Origin: Nematopogon swammerdamellus
Taxonomy: Eukaryota > Arthropoda > Insecta > Lepidoptera > Adelidae
Reading direction: 5' to 3'
DNA length: 64,000 bases
NCBI GenBank assembly: GCA_946902875.1
Contig: OX336339.1
Span: forward strand, 22,537,349 to 22,601,348
Shown: one piece after another, positions 1-10,994 of the stretch
How the letters are laid out: each line of letters starts with the position of its first letter
Numbering within the stretch: position 1 is the stretch's first letter
The notes under the pieces: generated by a model
The model's database searches: none
What the model saw: the letters and a program-made list of their open reading frames with translations, nothing else
Told to the model about the DNA's origin: nothing
Translations under genes and position numbers: made by a program

Positions 1-3000
1 GGCGACCAGATAGAAGAACATCTGAAGGAACAATTCATATGTGGGCTTTCAAATGACAGCATTCGTCAGCGATTGTTTGAGGTTGATGAACTGAATCTTT
101 CTGAGGCAGTAAAGCTAGCTATATCCTTGGAAGTAGCAAAAAAGAATGTATCTACGACATCTGAGAGTGCTGTACATTCTGTGTTGACCAAGCCACGCGA
201 ACCGGCGAGCCGTGTTTTCGGAAGAAGTGACGGAGGCGGCGGCAACAGACAACGTGAACCCAGGTCCGGTCCCTCGCGTACCGCTCGCGTAGAGTACAAT
301 CCGCGCGGAGGGCAGCGCCCGACGGCTGCCGAGGGCAGGTGCGATGTATGCGGTTTTGAACACAAGATGGAAAATTGCAAATTTCGATTTCATACTTGTC
401 GAGTATGCCTCAAGAAAGGGCACTTACAGAAAATGTGTCCGGAGAGTCAGTCTCACTATTTTCTGGAGAAAGAGAAGGAACATCGAGCGGAGCTAGAAGA
501 GGTAACATTTAGCAATAATAACCTATCTGCTGAAGATGACGATGAAGAAATACAGGTCAATGTGTGTTTGGAAGGCGAGAAGTTAACCATGGAAGTGGAC
601 ACAGGTGCCAAAGTATCATGCATCAGCACTGATCTATATTTGAAGAAGTTGCGTCATCTAAAACTGCAGCCTGTCAATGTTAGGTTAAGGTATTATACTG
701 GGGAATGCGTTCCTGTGTATGGTATGGTGCAGCCGCTTGTCGAGTATCAAGGAATGAAGAAACGGTTAGATTTATTTATAATCGAGAGAGCCAAAACTTG
801 CTTGTTGGGCAGACGCTGGATGAAAGCTTTAAATATTCATGTATCATTTCCAGTAGCAATCAATCAGCTCACGCACGGTGGTGTAGGACATCGACAATCT
901 AAATTTAATGAAGCAAACTTTGTTGACAGATATTCTGAGGTGTTTGCTGACGGACTGGGACGATACACTGGTGATGCTGTCGCACTGAGGGTTCGGACGG
1001 ATGCTGTGCCAGTATATTTGAGGGCGAGACCGCTACCGTATGCTCTCAGAGACAAAGTTGAAGATCAATTAAACAAAAGCATACAGGAAGGTATATTACA
1101 ACCGGTAGAATCTTCAGAGTGGGCCACGCCTATTGTTCCTGTCTTAAAAAAAGATGGTAGCATTCGGATCTGTGCTGATTATAAAACTACTGTCAATAAA
1201 GTTTTAGAGGTTGACCGTTTCCCCGTTCCACGTGTGGATGATTTGTTGGCTAGTATACAGGGTGGTGAGCATTTCAGCCAAATCGATCTAGCTCAGGCTT
1301 ATTCGCAATTGGTACTTAGAGAACAAGATAGGAAATATACAGTAATCAACACACATCGAGGCTTGTTCCAGTACACCAGGTTAGTGTTTGGACTTTCTTC
1401 AAGTCCTGGAATATTCCAAAGGAGGATAGAGGAAATTCTAAACGGCATACCTAACATAGTCGTGTATCTAGACGATATATTGATCACTGGTAAGAACGAA
1501 GATGAACACATTCAAGCGTTAAATGCTGTTTTCGACCGGCTTAAGGATTGCGGTCTGCGAGTGAAGAAGGAGAAGTGTAAGTTTTTTCAACACTCCGTTG
1601 ATTATTTGGGTTATAAGATTTCTAAAGAAGGGGTTTCAGCATGCGATGATAAGTTGAAGGCTATCAAAGAAGCACCGACGCCGACTAATGTAACTGAATT
1701 ACGAGCGTTCATAGGCCTCGTTATGTATTACGGAAGGTTTGTGCAGGGCATTAGTACGATTTTGAATCCGCTTTATTCACTTTTTAAAAAAAAGACCGTT
1801 TTCGAATGGAATACAGCTTGTGACAGGGCGTTTGCAGAGATTAAGCGGATAATGATATCGCCACAAGTATTAGCTCACTATGATCCAAATAATCAACTGA
1901 TTTTAACATGTGATGCCAGCTCTGTTGGTGTAGGAGCGGTTTTGTCAGCCATTACAGAGCAGGGGGAGAGGCCACTAGGGTTCAGCTCGCGTACATTAAA
2001 CTCCGCGGAACGTGGCTACTCGCAGATAGACAAAGAAGCTTTGGGCATAATTTTTGGAGTAAAAAAATATCATCAGTATTTATATGGTAGGCGGTTCATC
2101 CTCAGAACAGATCATAAACCGCTGGTCTCCATTTTTGGACCCAAAAAAGGCATTCCAATAATGGCAGCGAGTCGTTTGCAACGGTGGGCAGTTTTACTCT
2201 CTGGTTACAACTACGATATCGAGTATATTTCTAGTAAGAATAATAGTGCTGACGCATTGTCTCGTCTACCTTGCCAGGGTAACGCGCAAGAGTTACAAGA
2301 AGAGTGCACGTATTTGAATTATGTTGAAGATGAGCTACCTTTAAACCATAAGCAGGTAAAATCAAACACAGAAAAGGATCCCATACTCAGTAGGGTATTG
2401 CGCTTAGTGCAGACAGGGTGGTCGTCTTCTTGTCCAGATCCAGAGCTATTACCGTTCTTCCGCAGGCGAGATGAATTATATTCGGAGCTCGGTTGTATAA
2501 TGTGGGGGCATAGAGTCATTATACCTCCAAATTTGAGACAAAGGATCTTGACAGAACTGCATTCAAGTCACATGGGAATAGTAAAAACGAAAAGTATTGC
2601 ACGTAGTTATGTATGGTGGCCCAAAATAGATGCAGACATTGAGGAGATTTGTAAACGATGCGAGGTTTGTGCAGCTGAGGCACCGGCTCCTCCGCGAGCA
2701 CCTCCATCTCCTTGGAAGTACTGCAGTAAGCCTTGGAGTAGAATACATTTGGATTTTTTAGGTCCATATTTGGGTGATATGTACTTGGTGATCAAGGACA
2801 CCACAAGTAAATGGTTTGAAGTATTTAAGATGAACAGAACGAATGCATCCAGTGTAATACAAAGGTTGAGAGAGACGTTTGCTAGATTCGGGGTTCCAGA
2901 GATCGTAGTAGCAGACAATGGCCCTCCATTTAATGGAGGAGAGTACGCGGCATTCTTGCGACAAAACGGCATTAGAATGGAATTTAGTCCTGTTCATCAC

Positions 3001-3684
3001 CCTCAGTCAAACGGAGCAGCAGAGGACGCGGTAAAAATTCTGAAACAGAGATTAAAGAAGGCAACTAGAGAGAAGGCAAATGTAGATTTAGTTTTACAAC
3101 AGTTTCTCCTCACTTATAGAAACACAGAAGTTAGCGAGACAGGGTCATCACCTGCAATGCTGTTACAGCGTAGACGTCTACGTACCGTACTCGATCTGTT
3201 GAGGCCGGATGTTGGTGACAGAGTACTCGAGGCTCAGCAGAGCCGGACAGCCGCTAGCACAGGAGTAGAGAGGAGCTTTGTTATCGGTGATTTGGTATGG
3301 GCACGCTATTTCTTAGGGAACGATCGTTGGGTGTCTGGAGTTGTAAAAGAATTGTTAGGTTCCAGATTATACACGGTGGAAAGGGAAAACGGTCAAATCA
3401 TAAAAAGACATATAGATCAATTGAGATCGCGTCACCCAAATATACAAATCGAGACGTCTGAACGTCAACAAACGACTATACCTACTTCTGAAGATTCGAA
3501 TCAAACATCAGGCGAGGATGACACGGTCGTACTTCCTCAGGACCCAAATTCTTTAGAACAAATGACACCTCCGCCTGCTGAAGCATCAGCGTCGGCACCT
3601 CCCGACCCTCAGCCTCCAGCGCCACCAGTGTCTTTGCGTTGTTCCACACGTCAGCGCCGCCCTCCCGACAGATTTGGCCAATAA
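1..3684 (+). CDS. Gypsy/Ty3-type retrotransposon gag-pol polyprotein (5' end outside window)
   Basis: The frame is open from base 1 (reading GDQIEEHLKEQF) to TAA at 3682-3684, so the true start lies upstream. Numbering from the TTG codon at 73: two CCHC nucleic-acid knuckles (C90-C93-H97-C102; C109-C112-H117-C122) end Gag; an aspartic protease follows (VDTGA, D176); reverse transcriptase has D405 and YLDD (D467, D468); RNase H has D614, E655, D680 and D727; integrase has an HHCC zinc site (H830, H833, C863, C866) and a DDE core (D894, D948, E984), then a GPY/F-like C-terminal region near 1075-1130. Order PR-RT-RH-IN is that of Gypsy elements. Gag and Pol share one frame with no frameshift. 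No chromodomain and no env are seen downstream. The protein makes and integrates the element cDNA. All catalytic residues are intact and there is no internal stop, so it is young or recently active. Confidence 0.95.
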   Translation, partial: GDQIEEHLKEQFICGLSNDSIRQRLFEVDELNLSEAVKLAISLEVAKKNVSTTSESAVHSVLTKPREPASRVFGRSDGGGGNRQREPRSGPSRTARVEYNPRGGQRPTAAEGRCDVCGFEHKMENCKFRFHTCRVCLKKGHLQKMCPESQSHYFLEKEKEHRAELEEVTFSNNNLSAEDDDEEIQVNVCLEGEKLTMEVDTGAKVSCISTDLYLKKLRHLKLQPVNVRLRYYTGECVPVYGMVQPLVEYQGMKKRLDLFIIERAKTCLLGRRWMKALNIHVSFPVAINQLTHGGVGHRQSKFNEANFVDRYSEVFADGLGRYTGDAVALRVRTDAVPVYLRARPLPYALRDKVEDQLNKSIQEGILQPVESSEWATPIVPVLKKDGSIRICADYKTTVNKVLEVDRFPVPRVDDLLASIQGGEHFSQIDLAQAYSQLVLREQDRKYTVINTHRGLFQYTRLVFGLSSSPGIFQRRIEEILNGIPNIVVYLDDILITGKNEDEHIQALNAVFDRLKDCGLRVKKEKCKFFQHSVDYLGYKISKEGVSACDDKLKAIKEAPTPTNVTELRAFIGLVMYYGRFVQGISTILNPLYSLFKKKTVFEWNTACDRAFAEIKRIMISPQVLAHYDPNNQLILTCDASSVGVGAVLSAITEQGERPLGFSSRTLNSAERGYSQIDKEALGIIFGVKKYHQYLYGRRFILRTDHKPLVSIFGPKKGIPIMAASRLQRWAVLLSGYNYDIEYISSKNNSADALSRLPCQGNAQELQEECTYLNYVEDELPLNHKQVKSNTEKDPILSRVLRLVQTGWSSSCPDPELLPFFRRRDELYSELGCIMWGHRVIIPPNLRQRILTELHSSHMGIVKTKSIARSYVWWPKIDADIEEICKRCEVCAAEAPAPPRAPPSPWKYCSKPWSRIHLDFLGPYLGDMYLVIKDTTSKWFEVFKMNRTNASSVIQRLRETFARFGVPEIVVADNGPPFNGGEYAAFLRQNGIRMEFSPVHHPQSNGAAEDAVKILKQRLKKATREKANVDLVLQQFLLTYRNTEVSETGSSPAMLLQRRRLRTVLDLLRPDVGDRVLEAQQSRTAASTGVERSFVIGDLVWARYFLGNDRWVSGVVKELLGSRLYTVERENGQIIKRHIDQLRSRHPNIQIETSERQQTTIPTSEDSNQTSGEDDTVVLPQDPNSLEQMTPPPAEASASAPPDPQPPAPPVSLRCSTRQRRPPDRFGQ

Positions 3685-5113
3685 ATATATATAAGTAAAC
3701 AGAATAAATAGATTAGTTACATACCTTAAATATTTATTTTTAGGAAGAGATAATCAGAGGTAATATGTATTGTGTTAGTTTGTTTAAGAAAGGATATAAA
3801 AAAAAAACATTTTTATTTTTTGTTTAGGTTTCTGTTTCATTGTATATAGAGGGAAGTTATATAATTTGTAATAAGTGTGAGGGTGGTTTGTATGGTAATA
3901 ATTTGTTATAAGAAAAACATTAAATGTCAGTTGGAATTGAAATGTCTTTTACATGGCAGCAAACTCACTACCTGTCAATAACTTGACAGCCTCCGTGAAA
4001 TAAAAATACTATAGCTGAACTCAAAATTTGAAATAAGAATTCTGCAACAAGCCCCTAAACTCAACAAAAGGAGTGGTTGAGGAGGAGGTGATGGGGGATA
4101 AGAGAGATTGTTCACCTCCTTCGCCCCCTTGCTACTACTACATAAATCCATCTCTGACTCAGAGTGGTTAGGCGAGTGGTTTGAACTGTAAAAGTGTGGC
4201 GAACCACTGAATGCCGACATAGCTTCGAGCAGGCTGCACCAATAAATCATTTGGAAAATAATGTCACTTCATTAATTATGAAAGTAATGCATTAGTTTTA
4301 AATGAACAATAAAATAGGGGAGTTTTTACGGCTTCTATTTATAATGTAGACACGTCAAATTTATTAAATTCACAATTTCATATTAGTCAAATATGGACTA
4401 TTCACATAAAGGACAAGCCAATGTTTTACGAAAAAACAATTTTGAGAACAAACTTGACTGTTTGGAACATAATTTCCTCGTTAATTTCATATCAAACTAG
4501 ATTTTACTAGAATGTAATATATTGCTACTTTATTACAATTTCGTATTACACGAGTACAATGATTTTGTTTCCGACGGAAAAAAGAATTGTAGGTCACGCG
4601 ATAAACAATAATAACCTGAATCAATTTGGAAGGGAGTCGGTGGCGGCGGCGCGGCGCGGCGGCGGCGTGGATCGAGCGGCGGTGGGCGAGGGAACGCAAG
4701 TCAAATGTATCTTAATGATTTATGTATCACACACGATCGTTACACGTTGAATAATGCATGGGTGAAAAGTGAACGAATAAGGCAGTCTCGTGCGCGGGAC
4801 TTGTCTCTGTGTTGCGCTGGTGGGCCACCGTTCCCCTCTGCCCCCCCCGCCTCTCCCTGCCTAGTACCGCCTGAGTGTGGCTTACGTAACGCGGACTTAC
4901 GGAGTATTTGACGAGAGAGTTATGAAAAGATTAAAAACAAAACTCAAGTTTCAGAGATTACCTCGCGACTACTGCGATTGGGTAAGAATAGTAATTTGAT
5001 TCCATTTCAAAAATAAAAAAAATGCTAAAATATAAATACAACGTATACTAAAGTCGCACGCAGATGTAGATTAATTATTTATTCCGCAATTATCTTTATT
5101 TTATATTTTTTTG
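3685..5113. other. Retrotransposon 3' flank, then intergenic DNA without a gene
   Basis: The 3' LTR of the Gypsy element should lie in the first part of this stretch. Its edges cannot be fixed because the 5' LTR is outside the window. Purine-rich runs near 3747-3760 and 3850-3856 are possible polypurine tracts. 4080-4130 is a purine/pyrimidine-skewed patch, and 4636-4690 plus 4845-4870 are GC-rich patches. The ORFs of 60-90 codons here show no recognisable domain. Confidence 0.5.
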
Positions 5114-5229
5114 TAGAAACTGACATGGTTGGCTACACATCACCTACGACATTCCATAATACCTTGGTGAACTAGGTGCCATGTCAGTGCTTCCCTTTGG
5201 GTTGTGCCGGCTACACTGTACTGGGCAGA
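5114..5229 (-). repeat. SINE-1 3' fragment
   Basis: Reverse-complement match to the SINE-1 tail: the AAACTGACATGGTTGGCTAC end, then the AGGTGCCATGTCAGTGCTTCCCTT block and GTGCCGGCTACACTG. The head and the 5' body are missing, which fits 5' truncation during retroposition. Confidence 0.8.
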
Positions 5230-5244
5230 AGACACATTTTTTTA

Positions 5245-5665
5245 TAAAAAATCGGTCAAGTACAAGTTTTACTCGTGCCCGGACGGTTCCGTAGATCCGC
5301 TATACCATACCTGTCAAAAAACATTATCGGTCCATCTTTTGTCTGTCAATGCAAAATATAAATACCTGTGGTGCCATTATTATTATTATAGTACCGTGAA
5401 TGTTTATCTACTTCTATTTCTTAGCACGTTTCTTGTATTTGATTTTTTTACTTTTTGGTTTTTTTATTATTTGTTGGCATATCCGCTATAATAATACAGA
5501 TTCTGTGAAAATTTCGACCAGCTAACCATTACGATTCAAAAGATACAGCCCTAGGACGGGCGGACGGACGGAGAGACATACAGACATACAGACAGACAGC
5601 CAGAGAGACAGAGAGGCGGCGTAGGCTTAGTATTGGACTTCCGTATGGTTACGGAACCCTAAAAA
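5245..5665 (+). repeat. Rep-A element (GACA-bearing), diverged copy
   Basis: Begins with AAAAAATCGGTCAAGTAC and ends with TTACGGAACCCTAAAAA. It carries the Rep-A landmarks in order: TTCTGTGAAAATTTC, a CTAACCATTACGATTCAAAAG block, ACAGCCCT, a degenerate GGAC/GACA microsatellite and GGCGTAGGCTTAGTA. It is more diverged than the later copies. Elements of this kind are non-coding and non-autonomous. Confidence 0.8.
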
Positions 5666-6763
5666 TATAGTTTTATTGAATAATTAGAATTAATTCACAA
5701 TGAGTATGTTTTCATTGCGCCACGGCAGGATGTTTTACAAGCCGCCTGCCACCCAACATGGCCGATGAAACGATTGATTGGTCGGCGCTGCGGGGAGCGG
5801 GGGGGCCCCCTCTGCGGTCGGCCGATTCCTCGACACGCGATCTATTGCGGCTCCATCCACTGTCCAAGCGTCCACCCAAACGAACTAGAACTAGACTGCA
5901 CGTTTTTGTTTTAATGTTCGCATATATTCGGGAGACAGGACTGAAATCGGTAAGACGCCTCTTAGTAGTTCGGCACACGCGTCAGTAGGTCGTTAGCGAG
6001 TGAGCACAGAGACTCTGCCGCGCCCCGCCCAGCCGCTGCCGCCGCCGTGGCGAGAACTTTCTAAGTCAATTAGAGAATTCGCACAAATGTTAACAGCTCA
6101 ATTCATCCAGTCAAAGTGGCGGGCGCGGGCGGAGCGCGCGTACACCGACATTTCCAATTAGCGTCGAACCCACGACCTCTGCACCGCGGCCGTCACAGGT
6201 ACCACCACACCTTGTCGCACTCGCGCTATGTTCTTAATTCAACCGCGGCCCGCTTATGTTTCTAACTTTTTGCAGAACGAGAAATTAAAATACCCTTAAA
6301 TATTTATTAAGGTTTTATTTTTCATTGGAAGCAACCCGAAACCTCGACCGAAACTAGATTTGTTTTGATAAACTCCGTTAGACGTTAATTAAATTCCCCA
6401 CAAATTCAAAGTAATTAAATGTTACTTCTTAACAATAATGATTGTGCTATCAATTCCGGAGGCATTCTGAGCTCGTGGTACACCCTCCCCCCTCCCCCGC
6501 CCCTCCGCACCGCCACCGCACCCCCGCCGCACCCCCGCCCGACCCGTGCGCCGCTTGAACAACTCCTAAAATGTCTTGTTAAATTATTTATTAGAGAATT
6601 TACTTGTTGACGAAGCGAGGCGGGCGAGCAACACGACGCGCCGAGACACTCGTGTTGAGTGTACGACTCGTCATCAGAGATCAGGGAGATTTGAAAAACT
6701 ACCTTCTGCCCGCGGCTTCGCTCGTGCGTACGCAGTTTGAAGAACATTTTGAGCATAATATAC
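5666..6763. other. Intergenic; GC-rich patches only
   Basis: No gene seen. 5755-5870 and 6000-6060 are GC-rich, and 6478-6555 is a C-rich run encoding only Pro/Arg-type ORFs. The 132-codon minus ORF over 6415-6813 has no domain and lies largely across this C-rich patch, so it is treated as chance. Confidence 0.5.
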
Positions 6764-7112
6764 AGTGTGGGGCCGGTACTTAAAAAAAATATCCCCACTG
6801 CATCTCTCCCCATGCATGTCGTAAAAGGCGACTAAGGGATAAGGACAAGATGCCGTGCTAAAGGGCGAGAGGTTCGCCACCTCTTACCTTGGCACGGCAC
6901 TTCCACCGAGTCATGCAGCTGGTGGGTCGTCGTGCCTTACTTGCTGCTTGATCGATTGAATCTTGTGCGAATACTTTGTGAAACGTGGTGGTCGGTGTTG
7001 TGCTGTAATTTACCAGAGTTCTTGAAGCGCAACACCGATTACTCTGTTTACCCCGATTGTCCGGAATTCAGCGTGTGTGATATGTATGTATGCCTATACT
7101 TGAGTTTCGTAT
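6764..7112 (+). repeat. Non-LTR-like repeat fragment (CTGCATCTCTCCCC family)
   Basis: Starts GTGTGGGGCCGGTACTT and contains a GCATGTCGTAAAAGGCGACT block that recurs at 19587-19661. The segment around 6990-7065, ending in CCCCGATTGTCCGG, recurs inverted at 43160-43235. A GTGTGT/ATGTATG stretch lies downstream in both long copies. The repeated co-occurrence defines a dispersed family. A non-coding piece of a LINE is the likeliest source, but no ORF with RT motifs is visible. Confidence 0.6.
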
Positions 7113-7548
7113 GCGTGAATGATTAGCGAAGAAACAGATATGCAGCCATTATTTGTTGATATATTTCACACACTTTGGTTCACATGTTAATCAAAAATCA
7201 GACTAGTCATTGTATATTAATTAGTCAAAACAGATTCAATAATGTTTAATGAATATGGTGATAATGAGTCACTAACGAAGACACTTTCAACTAAAAATAG
7301 CAGTATAACACCGGTCTCAAAACACACCTAGCCCATTTCGCTCCTGTTCGCTGATTTCTTTTATGAGTGTCGGGGGTAAAGTAAACGATAGCAATTAATT
7401 ATAAATCGCTAGAAGGGCACGCTGCTCGCCCGCTCCCACTCTAAGGATGCACGGGATTCGTATGAAATGACAAAACACAGGCTCAAGTGACATTCATTGT
7501 TATATAGTTAGATCAATTATTTCTAGATTTATAATGTGTAAACATCAA
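7113..7548. other. Intergenic, nothing recognised
   Basis: AT-rich DNA with no ORF of interest, no repeat found elsewhere in the window and no clear regulatory motif. Confidence 0.5.
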
Positions 7549-7677
7549 TTTTTTTTTATGAAAACTGACATGATTGGCTACATCACCTACAAAATCCGTG
7601 ATGAGATTACGCCTTGCTGAACAAGGTGCCATTTTAGTGTTTCCCTTTGGTCGTGCCGGCTACGCTGAACTGGACGA
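7549..7677 (-). repeat. SINE-1 3' fragment
   Basis: Starts with a T-run (the polyA tail on the minus strand), then AAACTGACATGATTGGCTAC, a diverged middle, AGGTGCCATTTTAGTGTTTCCC and TCGTGCCGGCTACGCTGAACTG. The head is missing. It is more diverged than the 51 kb and 52 kb copies. Confidence 0.8.
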
Positions 7678-7694
7678 AAAACACGAACTATTTA

Positions 7695-7955
7695 TGTTAG
7701 GTTTCATTGAATTGTTCAAATAAATCGAATCGGGTGACGATTGGATTTCTTCATTTTACTGACAACACGAAAAATGAGCGGTGACTTGTGGGTATAAATG
7801 GACGGGGACGGACGGCCATGTTTTGGTTGGAGCACGCACCGAGTACGGACGTCTTGTGTTTTCTGTGTGTGAATGAAGAAAATAAAGTAACTGTTCTATC
7901 TCGTTCCTGAATTTGTACTGACCTACGCAGACTGGTCTTGGCCTCCCTTACTACA
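7695..7955 (+). mobile_element. Possible solo LTR
   Basis: The segment opens TGTTAGG and closes TTACTACA, that is TG...CA. It contains a TATAAAT box at 7793-7799 and an AATAAA signal at 7881-7886, spaced as in an LTR with U3-R-U5 order. No matching 5-bp flanking duplication is seen (ATTTA against TAATC), and no second copy exists in the window. It could instead be an unrelated promoter-like stretch. Confidence 0.35.
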
Positions 7956-8747
7956 TAATCATTTCGGCAGAGCTTTCATTCAGTATTCAATTCATATTCT
8001 ATATTGGGAACCCGAGATTGAGGCTGCAGTGAATTGTGATTTAGCGCAACACGTCGAGCGTCAAGCGTGACGCTCGCGAGTGATGTTTACACGTCAACCT
8101 TTTACTCGGACTTTTTTTTATAAAATCTAATAAAATTTATTTTTTGCCGTCTATTGTCTCAAGTCTATTTGTGTGTCTGTCTGCCTGACTGTTTATCTGT
8201 ATGTCCTATTATACATATATAACACGCTACACTTCAACCGATTTACATACAGTTTTATATTCACCGAGCGCACGGACGTAGGGACTAGGGACTGAGCAGT
8301 CGAGTCAGACGTGATCGAATTCAGATATTTCTTTGTTTGTAGTCTATTCGTTGCTATTAACAGCGCCATCTAGGCCATTTAATTTAAAATGTTGATGTGG
8401 TAGTTGGTGATCTCAATTCAAATAAAATGAAAATATGCTTCATTGCACACCGTTAAAACATGAAACAGAAATGGCGAATCAAAAACATTAAGTTATTCCT
8501 TATTAACCTTTGGCAACTTCGGGAATACAGACTCAATTTGTGAGCAAAACTGCGGGACGTTAGTAAACACAGTAAGAAGGAAGGTGTGGATCTAAGCTTA
8601 CGATGGCTTCACCGAACATATCCGGGCCCATCGGCAGTAGAGGAGGGTATTAATCGAGGCCGGGACTAGCGAGTGGCCACTCTAAATTTCCCGCGCATGC
8701 TTCACGTTTCGGCTCGCTTCAAGCCCTCGTCAGCTAGTCTGCGTTGA
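7956..8747. other. Intergenic, including the probable 3' UTR of the LINE at 8748
   Basis: 8600-8747 lies directly 3' of the minus-strand LINE stop codon and probably holds its 3' UTR; no polyA tail is visible. 8120-8290 contains a diverged CTGT-type stretch and a CAACCGATTTACATAC motif typical of decayed insect repeats. No gene seen. Confidence 0.45.
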
Positions 8748-10994
8748 CTAGGACGCGGGGAAACCACCAGTCCCGCTCTCGACCTCCCTCTCTCTACCTA
8801 TCCATATTCTGTAGGATGCTTCCAGTGACGTTTTCGAAGCTCTCTCCATATATGAGCTTAGCGTCGATCTTGGGAGCCCTAGATTCTTGAAGAGACTGTA
8901 GAGCGACTTCGCTGGTAGTCCTCTTGCTCCGACTTCCACAGCGAAGAGATCAGTCTTGAATCCGTTTCTCACAATCCGGTCTACTAAGTTGCAGTACTTG
9001 TTAAGTTTGATGTTGTGGTCCTTCGGTATGTTACTTTCCCATGGAACTGTAAGTTCAACAAGTACTACATGCTTTGTCGCTTTTGAGAATATGAGTATAT
9101 CCGGTCTTAATGCTGTGGTACAGATTTCCGAAGGCATTTGGTAATGCTTCTCATGTGTGTCCATCAACAATTCCCAATCCTTTGCTGCTCCCAAAATTGA
9201 AGAAGGTTTAGTCCTATCTTTGGGCAGCTTATTGGCTCCAGGTTTCACAAAGTTGACCTTCTGGAAGCCGCTACTGGTTTGCCCTTTCCTGGTCCGTGCA
9301 ATTGACAGGTTGATGGCCTCTCTAATGATTTGGAGGACTTTATCATGACGGTAGGAATACTGGCCTCGCTCAAGTAGTATTTTGCATCCGCATAACAAAT
9401 GTTTGGCCGTGCCTACGAACTCCTTACATGACGGGCATAGTTTATTTGTAGATTTCCCCCATCTAACTAGGTTACTCGGGTCGGGGAGAGTAAGCTGGAA
9501 TGCATTTAAGTAGAACTTAAGCAGCTCAGGGGACCAGTTGTATATTATGGATTTCCACTTCAATGCAGGAGGGATGCAGAAGTCACCCACTGTTAGCCAA
9601 TCATTCTGCATTTCTAGGTTTAAGGCGTGAAGTTTGAAGCCTTGTTCCATGTCCTCCTGAGCAAAACCTTTCAGTATTTCTTTATCAGACTTTGCTGTTT
9701 CTATGCCCAATCCAGATCTATTGGTGCGTGTACCAACTTGGAATGATTTGTAGAAGTCGAGTCTCGATTCCAGTTCATCTGATAGTGATGTGTTGGGTAA
9801 GGCTTGAATAGCGCTATCATTGGAGTCTTTGAGTATACATCGTTTGGCTATTCTCGCCTTTTGATAAAATATCGACGGTTTCTTAATGTTCAGTCCAAAG
9901 TTATTGTGAGATCTGTATAGCGTTGACGAGTCAGCCGGGTGAGCCAGTCCAAACCATGATTTCAGGAATCTGGTCACATACGAGTCTAATTTAGTCAGGT
10001 TTTGCTTTGTGAAGTCGTAGACGAGAAATGGCCATGAAAGTTTTGATGTCAGGTAGTTATCGTAAATCCATGCCTTTTGTGTACCCAGGAGGGGAAGATT
10101 GTCAGTTTGGCGGAGGCTCTCTTCGAAAAGTTGGACAATATCATCAGTAGGATGCTCCTTTCCTCTGCTGGTGATCCTTTTGCCCAAGAATTTAAAAGGA
10201 GCTTCCTCAGCCACGGTTGCGATTGGTTTTCCGGCTACTGTCAAACCTGGATTGCTCGAGGTAAACTTTGAACCTTTCCTGGTTAAGCTCAAACAGTAGC
10301 ACTTCGCTGGTTTTATCTTCATCCCTTTGGTCCATTCACAATAGTCATCCACCACCTTAAGAAGCGACTGATTTTGTTTTGGATTGCGGGTTAACAGCGT
10401 AATATCATCCGCAAATGCCAGGATGGCCGCCATATATGTGTCTCCATATTTGAACCTGTATCCCCATTTCTTTTCTTTTACGACAAGCGTATCAATTAGA
10501 ATGTTGATAACAATGTTAAATGTGACAGGAGAGAGGCAGCAACCCTGGAAAAGTCCTATGCCGTAACGAATTTCCGGTGTCTTCTCCGTTTCGCCTTTTA
10601 CTTGTATTACAAAGGAAAGTTTTTTGTAGTAGGAGGCTATTATATTACAGATCAGAGGTGGCACATTATACCACTCTAGCGCCTTTAATAGTAACTCATG
10701 GCGCACCGAACCGAAGGCGTTTTCAAAGTCTAACCACGTGGCAGTTAATTGTCTCTCATTCTTCCTTGCATCTCTAAGACATTCAGTCAGCAAAGAATTA
10801 TGTTCGAGGCACCCTGCAACTCTTGGGAGAAAACCTTTCTGGTACTTTTTCGGTAAGTAGTCGTTGGTACACATGTGTTTGAGTAGTCTGGCCTGTATAA
10901 TGGAGAAGAATATTTTCGAAATTGTGTTCGTAAGGGCTATACGTATATACAATAGACAACATAAAGGACAACAAATATGTTCTGGATTTCGCAA
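8748..10994 (-). CDS. Non-LTR retrotransposon RT plus restriction-like endonuclease (5'-truncated)
   Basis: A 748-codon minus-strand frame ending TAG at 8748-8750. RT occupies about residues 18-330: entry block near 18-32 (RIALTNTISKIF), catalytic D89 in WLDFENAF, and FADD at D196/D197. Near the C-terminus is a zinc knuckle (C520, C523, H532, C535), then R549-H550-D551, R630-P631-D632 and E647 in VELTVPWE. This knuckle-plus-endonuclease layout marks LINEs that use a restriction-like endonuclease for target-primed reverse transcription (R2, NeSL, Hero and relatives). The N-terminal DNA-binding zinc fingers of such elements are absent and homology starts abruptly at the RT entry block, so the copy is 5'-truncated. 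The first 17 residues are probably flanking DNA. No internal stop is present, so it is a fairly young copy. Confidence 0.88.
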   Translation of the reverse strand: MRNPEHICCPLCCLLYIRIALTNTISKIFFSIIQARLLKHMCTNDYLPKKYQKGFLPRVAGCLEHNSLLTECLRDARKNERQLTATWLDFENAFGSVRHELLLKALEWYNVPPLICNIIASYYKKLSFVIQVKGETEKTPEIRYGIGLFQGCCLSPVTFNIVINILIDTLVVKEKKWGYRFKYGDTYMAAILAFADDITLLTRNPKQNQSLLKVVDDYCEWTKGMKIKPAKCYCLSLTRKGSKFTSSNPGLTVAGKPIATVAEEAPFKFLGKRITSRGKEHPTDDIVQLFEESLRQTDNLPLLGTQKAWIYDNYLTSKLSWPFLVYDFTKQNLTKLDSYVTRFLKSWFGLAHPADSSTLYRSHNNFGLNIKKPSIFYQKARIAKRCILKDSNDSAIQALPNTSLSDELESRLDFYKSFQVGTRTNRSGLGIETAKSDKEILKGFAQEDMEQGFKLHALNLEMQNDWLTVGDFCIPPALKWKSIIYNWSPELLKFYLNAFQLTLPDPSNLVRWGKSTNKLCPSCKEFVGTAKHLLCGCKILLERGQYSYRHDKVLQIIREAINLSIARTRKGQTSSGFQKVNFVKPGANKLPKDRTKPSSILGAAKDWELLMDTHEKHYQMPSEICTTALRPDILIFSKATKHVVLVELTVPWESNIPKDHNIKLNKYCNLVDRIVRNGFKTDLFAVEVGARGLPAKSLYSLFKNLGLPRSTLSSYMERASKTSLEASYRIWIGREREVESGTGGFPAS

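Noticed and set aside
4080..4110. Polypurine tract and 3' LTR start of the Gypsy element
   Set aside because: It is purine-rich, but without the 5' LTR in the window nothing distinguishes it from other purine runs nearer the stop codon.
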